Notes: generated by a model not told the origin, from the letters alone. 14,888 nucleotides of DNA from JAZDKP01 sp043802925 (GCA_043802925.1 JAZDKP010000204.1:1-14888), one strand, 5' to 3'; numbered from the stretch's first letter, positions 1 to 7,539 are shown. Numbers and translations: made by a program.

Positions 1-815
1 GCCGCAACACCTTCGATGTAAACCGTGTCCAGACCTGAGCCGATATCCGTTACCGTCACATTGAATGTGATGGGCGTGGTGTTGAACATGTCTCCCGCCG
101 AATATCCGGTGAAAGTGATGACCGGAAGAGCGGGATCCGAAGCGGAAAACGTCGCAATGGACTGCGCGGTCAGGTACGAAGAAAGCCCCGCACCGTTGAG
201 AGAACGCAAACGGTAATAATAGAAGGTCAGTGGCAGGAGGCCGACGCTGTCCACCAGGCTGTCCAGATCCGCAATGGCCGTATCGATGGCCACGAAATGG
301 GAATCATTGCCCGGGCTGCGCTCAATGATGAAGCCCTGCTCGTTGCTCGAATTGTCGTGCCAGGTCAGTTTTATGGAACTGGATGACAGGGCCTCTAATA
401 TGAGGTCGGACGGCGCGCGGGGCGAAACTTCGTTGGCCGTGATTTCAACGGACATGTTTTCCGAGAGCCCGGTGAAGCTCTTTGTGCCGGAGAAGATGAC
501 GCCCCCTGCCCCATCGAGTCCTTCGACTTTCAGCGTGAAGGCGGTATGCGCGGGAATGGCGCGGACAGTGCCGGTGTGGGCATGGTAGTCGAAAGTATCG
601 ACAATGCTGACCGAACCGTAGGTGACGGTGAGCCTGATGCTGGCGACCGAATCAGGCACGGCCTGGACGCCGGATGCCTTGAACAGCACGGTGGTGGAGA
701 CAAGAACAGTGTCGTTGCCATTCGACGGCGTTGCAATCGGGTTCTCTTTCGTGCAGAAAACCAGCAACCCCATCGCTGCAATGACAAGCCCAAGAAGGAG
801 TATGTTTTTTTTCAT
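1..815 (-). CDS. Fibronectin type III lipoprotein, partial (C-terminus beyond the left edge)
   Basis: The reading frame is open from an ATG at 813-815 to the window edge, giving 271 residues with no stop. Residues 1-21 form a lipoprotein signal: MKKN, a hydrophobic stretch, and the lipobox LVFC with the acylated Cys at 21. Residues about 134-221 read as a fibronectin type III domain (PSDL start, a SIKLTW strand, an EQGFIIERS strand, then FYYYRLRSLNGAG). Another beta-rich module follows and is cut by the edge. Residues 30-130 look like a further beta-sandwich I cannot name. The ATG lies 4 bp after the stop of the CsgG-like gene, with only a weak GGTGATG-like ribosome site, so it is probably the third gene of an operon with the two upstream genes. 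The likely location is the inner face of the outer membrane or the cell surface. Its function is unknown; an adhesion or scaffold role is a guess from the domain content. Confidence 0.82.
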   Translation of the reverse strand, partial: MKKNILLLGLVIAAMGLLVFCTKENPIATPSNGNDTVLVSTTVLFKASGVQAVPDSVASIRLTVTYGSVSIVDTFDYHAHTGTVRAIPAHTAFTLKVEGLDGAGGVIFSGTKSFTGLSENMSVEITANEVSPRAPSDLILEALSSSSIKLTWHDNSSNEQGFIIERSPGNDSHFVAIDTAIADLDSLVDSVGLLPLTFYYYRLRSLNGAGLSSYLTAQSIATFSASDPALPVITFTGYSAGDMFNTTPITFNVTVTDIGSGLDTVYIEGVA

Positions 816-819
816 GGCA

Positions 820-1434
820 TCACCAGGTGACCGTAAGGTCGTGGGTGGTCGCTTCCGCGGGCTTTTCGTCATTGCCCTGCGTCAGCACGAAAACAGCCGC
901 GCCTCCACCGACAACGACCGCGCCGCCGGCCACCCACCACCAGAAATGGCTTTTGGGCTTCTCGTTGGTTTCAAGCCCCGAAAGTTTCTTCGCAATGGCC
1001 GGTATCGTAATTTCAAGCAATCCGTCAATTTTTCCCTTATAGGTCATACTAACGTCGCGCTGGATTTCCCCGGTTTTCACGGAAAACATGCGGACGCTCA
1101 CGGAATAGGACTCGCCGACCTTGCCGATACTGCCGGCCACAAGGTTTTCGACCCCCAGGAGCTGTCCCATTTCGATCATGCACGAGGATTCGTTGCACGC
1201 GCCGGACTTCTGGAACCCCTGCTCTTTCAGGATTTCGTCCATTTTCCCGCGCTCAAGCAGGCGGAATACGCCGGTCTGGATGATTTCGCTGCGCAGCTTG
1301 TCGCTGAGCACCAGGGCCTCGTCCTTTGTGATGCCGCGCGCCTCAAGGTCGTTCACAGCGAGGGAAGGGATGTCGGCGGCCTGCAGCAGAGCTGCAAAGA
1401 AGACCCCCGACAGTATAATCGTTTTGTAAAACAT
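820..1434 (-). CDS. CsgG-domain-like envelope protein with a C-terminal membrane anchor
   Basis: 204 residues. Residues 1-19 look like a signal peptide ending LLQA before ADIPS. The body (about 24-150) has CsgG/LpoB-like features: an AVNDLEARGIT strand-turn, ALVLSDKLRSEI helix, FRLLERGKMDEILKEQGF, a GQLLGVENLVAGSIGK core and VSVRMFSVKTGEI. Cys80 and Cys85 in GACNESSC could form a disulfide. Residues about 165-185 (WWWVAGG and then Gly/Val/Ala) form one membrane segment, followed by a short polar tail. CsgG itself is a lipoprotein pore of about 277 residues; this protein is shorter and has no lipobox, so it is unlikely to be a curli-type pore. The start codon overlaps the stop of the giant Ig-like gene (TAATG), implying translational coupling. 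It probably acts in the envelope with its two neighbours, but the exact role is unknown. Confidence 0.8.
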   Translation of the reverse strand: MFYKTIILSGVFFAALLQAADIPSLAVNDLEARGITKDEALVLSDKLRSEIIQTGVFRLLERGKMDEILKEQGFQKSGACNESSCMIEMGQLLGVENLVAGSIGKVGESYSVSVRMFSVKTGEIQRDVSMTYKGKIDGLLEITIPAIAKKLSGLETNEKPKSHFWWWVAGGAVVVGGGAAVFVLTQGNDEKPAEATTHDLTVTW

Positions 1435-4400
1435 TATTTCATCATGAAAATTGTCCGGGTCGCCTTAAAAACGCCGGCATTCATTCTGCACAGATAGATA
1501 CCGGAACCGATGGGAACGCCGTTGTCCGACCGGCCGTCAAACGTGACGTTGTAATAACCCGGCAGCATCGGATGGTTCAGGAGCGTCCGGACCATCCGTC
1601 CGCGGATGTCATAAACGCACAACGTGACCGGATGGCTCCCGTTCAGGGCAATAGGCACGGCGATGGGAATGGTCGTGGACGGATTGAATGGGTTGGGCCT
1701 GCCGCCCAGCAGCGCAAAGGCATCTGGAATGGCTTTTCCGTTCCGTTCCACCTTCACCGTGGGCTGGACCGTCAGCGTCCGGGCCACCGGAATCGCGGGA
1801 TACGTGTGAATTTCGCCCGGCTGCGAAGCGGTGATGATCGCGGTTCCCACGCCGATCATAAACGCGGTATCGTGCGAGATTTTGACCACGTGCGTGTCGG
1901 AACTGGCGTAGCTTATCGTGAGTCCGGAAGTGGACCAGGCGGTCAGTTTTAAGGGCGGATCGTCGGCGCTGACAGCGAGGAGGGAGTCGAAGGTGATGGT
2001 CTGCGCATCAATGGTGTCGGCCACGTACAGCGTCTGCGTGTCGTAGGGCGCCTCGGCCCATACACTGTTTCCGCCCTGGTGGGCGATGATGCCGGCCGTG
2101 CCCACCCCGACGATGGTCACCCACACCCCCGAAACCGTGGCCACGCCCGTATCGCTGCTGCTGAACCAGACCGTGAGCCCGGAAGTGGCCGTGGCCGCAA
2201 GGTGAAAGGGCGGGTCTCCGACCGTCACATGGTCCGGCGCAAGGGCAAAGGTGATGGTCTGTGTGCGTTTGACGACCAGCGGCTGGGCCACATCCGCGGC
2301 CGCGTTCCAGTTTGGGTCTCCGGCCTGCGATGCGGTAATCGTGGTCGTGCCCGGCGCATTGATGGTTACCGTTTTCCCGGAAACCGAGGCCACCAATGGA
2401 TCGGAGCTGACATAGGTGACCGTCAGGTTTGACGACGCCGTTGCCCCGAGATCAAAGGCCGCATCGCCCATCGCCACGTCCGCCAGCGCGCCGAAGGTGA
2501 GGGTCTGGCTGCCTTTGTGGAGCGTGAGGGTCTGCTGCACGTCCGTGGCCGGGTTCCAGTGGGCGTTGCCGGCCTGCGACGCGGTGATGGTTGTGGTCCC
2601 CACGCCGCGGAGCGTGACAAAGGAACCGGCAATCTTGGCAACGCTGGTGTCGGAGCTGGCGTAGGTCACCGTGAGATCGGACGTCGCCGTGGCGGTCAAC
2701 GCGACCGCCGGGCCGCCCACCGCGGTGTCCGCGAGCGCGCCGAAGGTGATAGTCTGGTGGCCTTTGCCCACGGTCAGGGTCTGCGGCACATTGACGGCCG
2801 CGTTCCAGTTGGCGTTCCCGGCCTGCGACGCGGTGAGGGTCGTGGTCCCCGCGCCCGTGAGGGTCACCGTGCTGCCGGAAATGGTGGCCACGTTCGTGTT
2901 GGAGCTGGCGTACGAGACCGTCAGCGCGGACGAGGCCGTGGCCGTGAGCGCGAACGGCAGGGAATCGAGGGTCTTGTCCGTGAGCGCGTCGAAAGTGATG
3001 ATCTGGTTGGCCTTGGTCACGGTCAGGGTCTGGAACTTGTTCGCCGCGGGCGCGTACTGGTTGTTTCCGCTCTGCGACGCGGTAATGGTCGACGTGCCCG
3101 CGCCCACGATGGTGACGGTGGTGTCAGAAATCGTGGCTACGCTTAAATTTGAACTGGAGTAACTGACCCGCAGTCCGGACGTGGTTGTGGCCGTGAGCGC
3201 GAACGGAAGCGAATCGACCGCTTTGGCCGGGAGCGCGTCGAAGGTGATGGTCTGCGCGTCCGGGGCCACAGTGAGCACCTGCTGCACCGAGGTTGCGGAG
3301 TCATAAGTGACGTTTCCTATCTGTGACGCGGTGAGCGTGGTCTGGCCTGCGGTCAGGAGGGTCACGGTGTTGCCCGCGACCGTGGCCACCGCCTCGTTGG
3401 AACTGGCGTAGGTGACCGCCAGGCCGGATGTGGCCGAGGCTGAAAGCAGGAACGCGGGGTCATTTACCCATTTAATGGGAAGCGCATTAAAGGTGATGGA
3501 TTGCGGGGTTTTGCCCACGCGGAAGGTACGCGCCACGTTCGGCGCGGCATAAAAGGTGTCGTTCCCGTTCTGATACGCCGTGATGGTCACATTTCCTTTA
3601 GCCACCAGGGTCACGGTGTCGTTAGAGACCGTTGCCACCCCCGGGTCGGAAGTGCCGTAGGTAACCTTGAGGCCCGAGGAAGCCGTGCCCGTGAGTTTGA
3701 AGGGCGGGTCGGTCGGCAGCTTATCAGCGAGCGTTGCGAACGTGAGGGTCTGCGCCGCCTTGTTGACGGTGAGCGTCTGGTTTGCATCCGGGGCCGCGTT
3801 ATAATTGGCGTCACCCGGCTGTGACGCCGTGATGAGCGTGGTGCCCGCGGTCTTGACGGTCACGGTCGAACCCGAGACCGTGGCCACATCGGTGTTGGAG
3901 CTGACATAGGATACCGCGAGGTCCGAGGAGGCCGTGGCCGCGAGCGCAAACGGGGCGTCTCCGAAGGTTTTGGCCGGAAGCGCGTTGAACGTGATGGCCT
4001 GGTCCGCCTTGGTCACGGTCAGCGTCCGGTACGCGTCCGTGGCGGGGTAGAACAGGGTGTTGCCCGCCTGCATGGCGACGATGGTCGTGGTCCCCACGGC
4101 CAGGATATCCACCGTGGTGGAATCGGCCAGTGTGGCTACCGCCTGGTTGACGATGCCAAAGCTGATGGACAGGCCGGACGTGGAAGTGGCCGTAAGCGTG
4201 AACGGCGCGCTGTTAAATAATTTTGCCGGGATGGAATCAAACGTAAGGGTCTGGGTGCCCCGGACCACGGTCAGTGAATGCGAGACATCCTCGGCGGGAT
4301 TATAATTGGCGTTTCCGTCCTGTTTGGCGGTAATTTGGGTCGTTCCCAGCGCGCGCGTGGTGACCATGCCGGCGGTCACGGTGGCCACGGCCGGGTCGGA

Positions 4401-5882
4401 GCTGACATAGGAAATCGGCAGGCCGGACGTGGACGAGGCCCCGAGCGCAAAAGGCACGAGGCTGTACCCGTGGGAGCCCAAAAGGTCGAAGGTGATGGTC
4501 TGGTCGGCCTTGATGATTGTCAGCGCCTGCGGTACGGCGGTCGCGGCGTTGTAATTGGCATTTCCGGCCTGCAAAGCCGTGATGGTCGCGCTCCCGGCCC
4601 CCATGATGGTAAGGACACTGCCCGAAACCTTGGCGATATTCGTATCGGAACTGGTGTACGAAACCGTGAGGTTTGACGAGGCCGTGGCGGTCAGGGCGGA
4701 CGTCGGGCCCCCATAGGTCAGATTCGCCAGCGCGCCGAAGGTGATGGTTTGAGTGGCCTTGTTCACGGTCAGCGTCTGGGGAACGTTGGTTGCCGCGCTC
4801 CAATAGGCGTCGCCCGACTGCGAGGCAGTGATGACAGTGGCGCCCCCTCCGACGATGGTCACCGTATCATTGGAAATCGTGGCCACAGTGGTCACGGAAC
4901 TGGAATACGAGACCGGGAGCGCTGAACTGGCCGAGCCCGAGAGTTTGAACGGCGCATCACCATAGGTCTTGTCCGCGAGCGCGCCGAAGGTGATGGTCTG
5001 CGGGGTGCCAGTGACCGTCAGTGACTGCGGCACGGAATCCGCGGCAGCCCAGGTGGCGTCCCCGGCCTGCCTGGCGGTGATGGTGATGGTGCCCGCGAAG
5101 TGGAGGGTCACGGTGTCGTTTGAAATCGAGGCCACGGTCGGATTGGAGCTGGTGTACGCAACCGTGAGGCCCGACGAGGCCGCGCCCGTGAGTTTGAAGG
5201 GCAGGTCGCTGCTCGACTTTGACGGCAGCGCACCGAAAGTGATGATCTGACTTGCCTTGCCCACGGTGAGCGTCTCGACCACGCTGGTGGCCGCGTAAAA
5301 ATCGGTGTTCCCGGCCTGCGACGCGGTAATCGCGGTCTTGCCCGGGCCGTGGATGGTCACGGTGTCGTGTGAAACCGTGGCCACGCCGGTATTGGAGCTG
5401 GCGTAAGAAACAGTAAGGCCGGATGAGGCATAGCCCGAAAGCTTGAATGGCGGGTCGTTGGAGGCCACAGCCGCAAGAGGCGCAAAGTAGATATCCTGGT
5501 TCCCCTTAAGGGCCTTGACGTTGGCTGTGCCGGTGAACGTGCCTCCGCTGACCGCATTCAGGGTCACCGGGGTGATTGCGCCCGCACTGACGCTCGCAGA
5601 CGCCCTCACTCGAACGGTCACCTGAATAGAAGAGTACATCCCGATAACCGTGGGACTTGACGGGGATACGACGACTGCAGTCCAGCCAGTAGATAATCCG
5701 GTCACGCTGAACGATGTAGAGGCCGGGTTGTGGTCGTTGTTCATGACGCCGAAATTAATTTCGACGGAATCCCCGATTATAACCGAATCATTACTCGGTG
5801 GAGTAACATTTAATTGTGCGCTGGCAACGCCGGCAAGCAGCGCCAGGAAAAACAACACGCGGACAATCATTTTCCGGACCAT
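1434..5882 (-). CDS. Giant secreted Ig-like repeat protein with a FlgD-like/type IX C-terminal domain
   Basis: 1,482 residues from the ATG at 5880-5882. I chose this start because AAGGGGA lies 5 bases upstream and a good signal peptide follows at once (MVRKMIVRV, hydrophobic core, GVASA before QLNV). The frame is open 19 codons further up to 5939 but without these signals. Residues about 22-127 form an N-terminal beta domain (NVTPPSNDSVIIGDSVEINF). Residues about 128-1375 are 15 tandem Ig-like modules of about 83 residues, each built as QTITFxAL, PFxLxAxASSxLxVSYxSS, VATVS, TVTI, GTTTITASQAGNxxYxAA and QTLTV. The last 107 residues (GRPNPFNPSTTI, VYDIRGRMVRTL, GRSDNGVPIGSGIYLCRM) match the FlgD-like/Por-type C-terminal domains of secreted FCB-group proteins. 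It is probably an adhesin or surface-layer protein. It has its own promoter upstream and is first in an apparent three-gene operon. Confidence 0.9.
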   Translation of the reverse strand: MVRKMIVRVLFFLALLAGVASAQLNVTPPSNDSVIIGDSVEINFGVMNNDHNPASTSFSVTGLSTGWTAVVVSPSSPTVIGMYSSIQVTVRVRASASVSAGAITPVTLNAVSGGTFTGTANVKALKGNQDIYFAPLAAVASNDPPFKLSGYASSGLTVSYASSNTGVATVSHDTVTIHGPGKTAITASQAGNTDFYAATSVVETLTVGKASQIITFGALPSKSSSDLPFKLTGAASSGLTVAYTSSNPTVASISNDTVTLHFAGTITITARQAGDATWAAADSVPQSLTVTGTPQTITFGALADKTYGDAPFKLSGSASSALPVSYSSSVTTVATISNDTVTIVGGGATVITASQSGDAYWSAATNVPQTLTVNKATQTITFGALANLTYGGPTSALTATASSNLTVSYTSSDTNIAKVSGSVLTIMGAGSATITALQAGNANYNAATAVPQALTIIKADQTITFDLLGSHGYSLVPFALGASSTSGLPISYVSSDPAVATVTAGMVTTRALGTTQITAKQDGNANYNPAEDVSHSLTVVRGTQTLTFDSIPAKLFNSAPFTLTATSTSGLSISFGIVNQAVATLADSTTVDILAVGTTTIVAMQAGNTLFYPATDAYRTLTVTKADQAITFNALPAKTFGDAPFALAATASSDLAVSYVSSNTDVATVSGSTVTVKTAGTTLITASQPGDANYNAAPDANQTLTVNKAAQTLTFATLADKLPTDPPFKLTGTASSGLKVTYGTSDPGVATVSNDTVTLVAKGNVTITAYQNGNDTFYAAPNVARTFRVGKTPQSITFNALPIKWVNDPAFLLSASATSGLAVTYASSNEAVATVAGNTVTLLTAGQTTLTASQIGNVTYDSATSVQQVLTVAPDAQTITFDALPAKAVDSLPFALTATTTSGLRVSYSSSNLSVATISDTTVTIVGAGTSTITASQSGNNQYAPAANKFQTLTVTKANQIITFDALTDKTLDSLPFALTATASSALTVSYASSNTNVATISGSTVTLTGAGTTTLTASQAGNANWNAAVNVPQTLTVGKGHQTITFGALADTAVGGPAVALTATATSDLTVTYASSDTSVAKIAGSFVTLRGVGTTTITASQAGNAHWNPATDVQQTLTLHKGSQTLTFGALADVAMGDAAFDLGATASSNLTVTYVSSDPLVASVSGKTVTINAPGTTTITASQAGDPNWNAAADVAQPLVVKRTQTITFALAPDHVTVGDPPFHLAATATSGLTVWFSSSDTGVATVSGVWVTIVGVGTAGIIAHQGGNSVWAEAPYDTQTLYVADTIDAQTITFDSLLAVSADDPPLKLTAWSTSGLTISYASSDTHVVKISHDTAFMIGVGTAIITASQPGEIHTYPAIPVARTLTVQPTVKVERNGKAIPDAFALLGGRPNPFNPSTTIPIAVPIALNGSHPVTLCVYDIRGRMVRTLLNHPMLPGYYNVTFDGRSDNGVPIGSGIYLCRMNAGVFKATRTIFMMK
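1758..5501 (-). repeat. 15 tandem coding repeats of about 83 codons (about 249 bp)
   Basis: The repeats lie inside the giant secreted protein gene. Each starts near a QTITF or QTLTF motif and ends near LTVxKA. The repeat region covers 1,248 codons, averaging 83.2 per unit. The units are similar but not identical, so this is an old array with some drift. Repeat 13 is slightly shorter and repeat 14 slightly longer at its end. Such arrays can change copy number by recombination and are prone to assembly collapse. Confidence 0.88.
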
Positions 5883-5998
5883 AAAGTCCCCTTCTTTTGA
5901 AGTTTCTGTTAACGGTAAAGAATTGATTCGCAATTTCATTTAGATATGGAATCTTCGCAGGTTTTGACCTTAGTTTAAGAGACGATTTTGATAGTAAT

Positions 5999-6027
5999 AA
6001 GATAGTCCTATTGAGCAAACATGTCAA
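5999..6027 (-). promoter_or_regulatory. Sigma70-type promoter for the Ig-like repeat protein operon
   Basis: On the minus strand a perfect -35 TTGACA (6022-6027) is followed after 17 bp by the -10 TATCTT (5999-6004; 4 of 6 to consensus). The predicted start is near 5992, giving a leader of about 110 nt before the ATG at 5882. The leader is AT-rich and shows no riboswitch or strong hairpin that I recognise. Confidence 0.6.
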
Positions 6028-6093
6028 GAGCTTATATGCATGATTTTCACGCTTTTATTGCAATCCGTCGGTTCTTAAAGGGCGGTAGTAGAA

Positions 6094-6146
6094 ATCAAAA
6101 ACCCCCGAAAATTCCTTTTACAGCAAAATTTTCGAGGGTTTTTGAT
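6094..6146 (-). terminator. Rho-independent terminator, the displaced copy of the tRNA-Val terminator
   Basis: A 20-bp inverted repeat (6094-6113 with 6127-6146) has a 13-base loop and a single C/A mismatch, which becomes a G-U wobble in minus-strand RNA. The stem is flanked by A and T runs, so it can terminate in both directions. It lies just 3' of the partial tRNA-Val copy and is a near-duplicate of the hairpin at 8176-8227. It would insulate the downstream giant-protein operon from transcripts of the inserted element. Confidence 0.75.
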
Positions 6147-6189
6147 GTGGGCAATACAGGAGTTGAACCTGTGACCTCATGCATGTGAA
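6145..6189 (-). repeat. Distal attachment-site-like repeat: 3' half of tRNA-Val
   Basis: These 45 bp are identical to 8226-8270. The match covers the tRNA-Val 3' half from the anticodon loop (including the anticodon) through the variable loop, T arm, acceptor strand and discriminator base. Identity stops sharply at 6190, where the intact gene continues into the rest of its anticodon arm. No 5' half is present, so this is not a tRNA gene. This is the classic product of site-specific integration into a tRNA gene. Confidence 0.85.
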
Positions 6190-6222
6190 ACGTGAGAACT
6201 TTGCGAAATTTAGCAAAATTAG

Positions 6223-6236
6223 GCGGACGTTTAAGA
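6223..6236. repeat. Short direct repeat, copy 1, beside the DUF2283 gene
   Basis: The 14-bp sequence GCGGACGTTTAAGA occurs here and at 6833-6846. With flanks, about 21 of 30 positions match. The two copies bracket the DUF4258-like/DUF2283 pair. Between this copy and the tRNA repeat is a small imperfect hairpin, TTTGC with GCAAA at about 6200-6217. Confidence 0.6.
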
Positions 6237-6263
6237 AAGCAAGGCCATAGTGCCGCGCCGCTC

Positions 6264-6578
6264 TCAGTATGCAAATGACCTCTGCAAATTATAAATCGCG
6301 CGGGGGGTAGAGATGTTCAATTGCTTCGTTATTTTTCGCATGATTGTAACGGTTGTTTTTGCCGGTTCCAGTAATTCAATCCCTACGGGTTCATCGTTCT
6401 TGTCAAAATCAACCAGGACTTCACCGTGCTTACCGTAAGGCTTGGTATATTCCGATTTTCTTTCGTTCAGGTGGATATAGGCAACTTCTGGCGTTCCCTT
6501 TTTTCTGTCAACCATCACTTCGAACTCAAGAAAGTTACTTCCACTTGTACGCTGTGATAATGAATGCTTCTTCACCAT
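6264..6578 (-). CDS. DUF2283 family protein, probable antitoxin
   Basis: 104 residues. Residues about 29-72 fit the DUF2283 pattern: EVAYIHLNE, a variable loop, GEVLVDFDKNDEPVGIELL. The 14-residue acidic signature DFDKNDEPVGIELL is the most telling part. The C-terminal tail (IMRKITKQLN to SFAY) is beyond the usual domain and unassigned. The start is well supported by AAGGAG 6 bases upstream of the ATG. The gene overlaps the end of the upstream DUF4258-like frame by 44 bp. DUF2283 genes are often found next to DUF4258 or other RelE-like small toxins, so I infer an antitoxin role. No DNA-binding motif is evident. Confidence 0.72.
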   Translation of the reverse strand: MVKKHSLSQRTSGSNFLEFEVMVDRKKGTPEVAYIHLNERKSEYTKPYGKHGEVLVDFDKNDEPVGIELLEPAKTTVTIMRKITKQLNISTPRAIYNLQRSFAY

Positions 6579-6762
6579 TTTTCAACTCCTTTAAAACAAC
6601 CACGTATTTTTCACCATCAAGGGTTTTCCAGAATTTTCTTTTCCCGGCCCCATCATCGGGAAGCTCGTTCGTCGGGTCATACAAAACATCAAAAACCAAA
6701 CCCTTTGTGAGATATGGCCGCTTTTCCCGCTTTCGCTCAAAATAATGTTTCGAGAAATGCAG
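6535..6762 (-). CDS. DUF4258-like small protein, probable toxin; no canonical start codon
   Basis: The frame is open from a TAG at 6778-6780 to the TAA at 6535-6537, and it contains no ATG, GTG or TTG before the conserved region. Counted from a CTG at 6760-6762 it has 75 codons. The protein begins HFSKHYFERKREKRPYLT and ends with DGEKYVVVLKELKNGEEAF followed by IITAYKWK. That layout (basic 'HxxxRxxER' start, GExYVVV strand, ITAY end) resembles DUF4258/RelE-fold toxins. It overlaps the DUF2283 gene by 44 bp, as expected for a toxin-antitoxin pair. The start could be CTG or another non-standard codon, or the 5' end may have been lost, making this a dead toxin beside a live antitoxin. Confidence 0.55.
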   Translation of the reverse strand: MHFSKHYFERKREKRPYLTKGLVFDVLYDPTNELPDDGAGKRKFWKTLDGEKYVVVLKELKNGEEAFIITAYKWK

Positions 6763-6780
6763 CTTTTTATATTTCGGCTA

Positions 6781-6900
6781 TTTCTGTTCGCCACCTTCCG
6801 CCTGGGACCAGCAAATGGAGCGCGATGAAGGAGCGGACGTTTAAGAGGGCGAAATTATAGGCGTGTCCAAGTAAAGGGGCGTAACTCCCGCGCCCTTGAG
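6781..6900. other. Spacer between the two toxin-antitoxin pairs
   Basis: No ORF is supported in this 120-bp stretch. It holds the second copy of the 14-bp repeat (6833-6846), a sequence at 6870-6884 matching 14 of 15 bases at 8120-8134, and part of a 7-bp inverted repeat (6881-6887 with 6898-6904) that spans the antitoxin stop codon. That hairpin has no T run, so I do not call it a terminator. Confidence 0.5.
6833..6846. repeat. Short direct repeat, copy 2
   Basis: This is an exact 14-bp match to 6223-6236, 610 bp apart in the same orientation. It lies just upstream of the DUF4258-like frame, so with copy 1 it encloses that pair like a cassette boundary. Confidence 0.6.
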
Positions 6901-7269
6901 TTACCGCTTCAAAAACCGTTCCATCTTCACCTTGAGAACGTCCGCCAGCCGCTTGAGCATCCGCCGGGACAAGCGCCGCCGCCCGTTCTCATAGTCGCTT
7001 ATCATGTTCTGCCTGATTCCCACGGCCTCGGAAACCTGTTTTTGAGTAAGACCGGCCTTGAGCCGCGCCGCTTCAAGCAAATTGCCGACGCGGTTCATGT
7101 TCATTTCCCGCCAGAAGTCCGTGTCCTCAATGGCTACGGTCTCACTGTCCGCCACTTCCGGGGAAATAATTTCAATGTCATACTTCTTGGAGAGCCAGGC
7201 AACGGCTTCTTTTGCCCCCGCGCCGTTGATGGAAAATTCAGTACGGGGCTTTTTCACGACTGCCAGCAT
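6901..7269 (-). CDS. XRE-family helix-turn-helix antitoxin
   Basis: 122 residues. Residues about 62-118 form an XRE/HTH_3 domain: LLEAARLKAGLTQKQVSEAV, then GIRQNMISDYENGRRRLS and LKRLADVLKV. Residues 1-54 form an N-terminal extension (MLAVVKKPRTEFSINGAG, AWLSKKYDIEII) that may bind and neutralise the toxin. The start has a good ribosome site (AGAGGTG, 5 bases from the ATG) and overlaps the end of the toxin gene by 32 bp. The order toxin then antitoxin matches higBA-type loci. The antitoxin probably represses the shared promoter upstream of the toxin, as is usual in the family; no operator was identified. Confidence 0.85.
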   Translation of the reverse strand: MLAVVKKPRTEFSINGAGAKEAVAWLSKKYDIEIISPEVADSETVAIEDTDFWREMNMNRVGNLLEAARLKAGLTQKQVSEAVGIRQNMISDYENGRRRLSRRMLKRLADVLKVKMERFLKR

Positions 7270-7504
7270 AGTACACCTCTATTTCTATGGTTCCCTTGCT
7301 CCATGTCCAGCAGGCAACATGCTTGCGGTTCAAGTGGCAATGGTACTTGTCGCCGCTCAAAGGGGAATAGTTCGGCCATGTCGGTTGATACGGGCCGTCC
7401 GCCTTTAGGTCCACAACAAGCAGGAAAAACAGCTTTCGCACATCCGCCGGAAGTTTTAATAAATCCTTGTCCAGTTTCCGTTTGATAATGACGCTGTATC
7501 CCAT
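7238..7504 (-). CDS. RelE/ParE-superfamily toxin (HigB-like arrangement)
   Basis: 88 residues from the ATG at 7502-7504. The N-terminus MGYSVIIKRKLDKDLLKLP is the usual first strand and helix of RelE-fold toxins. The C-terminal half has a WPNYSPLSGDKYHCHLN strand-turn, then VACWTWSKG and IEIEVYYAGSREKAPY, which I recognise from proteins annotated as cytotoxic translational repressors. Family toxins are mRNA interferases, often ribosome-dependent. The frame is open further upstream (in-frame ATGs at 7547-7549 and 7610-7612), but those extensions are shadow sequence of a neighbouring ORF or contain the promoter. There is no Shine-Dalgarno sequence before the chosen ATG, and the predicted promoter puts the RNA start at the ATG itself. 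Its partner is the XRE gene just downstream. Confidence 0.82.
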   Translation of the reverse strand: MGYSVIIKRKLDKDLLKLPADVRKLFFLLVVDLKADGPYQPTWPNYSPLSGDKYHCHLNRKHVACWTWSKGTIEIEVYYAGSREKAPY

Positions 7505-7510
7505 AGGAGT

Positions 7511-7539
7511 AATATATAACTTTCGTGGGTAATATGCAA
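7511..7539 (-). promoter_or_regulatory. Possible promoter of the toxin-antitoxin pair, giving a leaderless mRNA
   Basis: On the minus strand TTGCAT (7534-7539; 3 of 6 to the -35 consensus) and TATATT (7511-7516; 5 of 6 to the -10 consensus) are separated by 17 bp. The expected start point is about 7 bp beyond the -10 box, at or next to the toxin ATG (7504). The region is much more AT-rich than its surroundings. The -35 is weak, so confidence is modest. Confidence 0.4.

Noticed and set aside
622..1497. Plus-strand ORF of 291 residues
   Set aside because: It is antisense to the CsgG-like gene and the lipoprotein start, which have signal peptides, coupling signals and recognisable domains. Its sequence has no motif.
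1758..5501. CRISPR array or DNA-level satellite
   Set aside because: The repeat period is about 249 bp, in frame, and conserved at the protein level as Ig-like modules.
6145..6190. Second tRNA-Val gene
   Set aside because: Only the 3' half is present; the D arm and the 5' acceptor strand are missing, so it cannot fold as a tRNA.
6881..6904. Hairpin at the antitoxin stop codon as a terminator
   Set aside because: The 7-bp inverted repeat has a 10-base loop and no T run after it, so termination is not supported.
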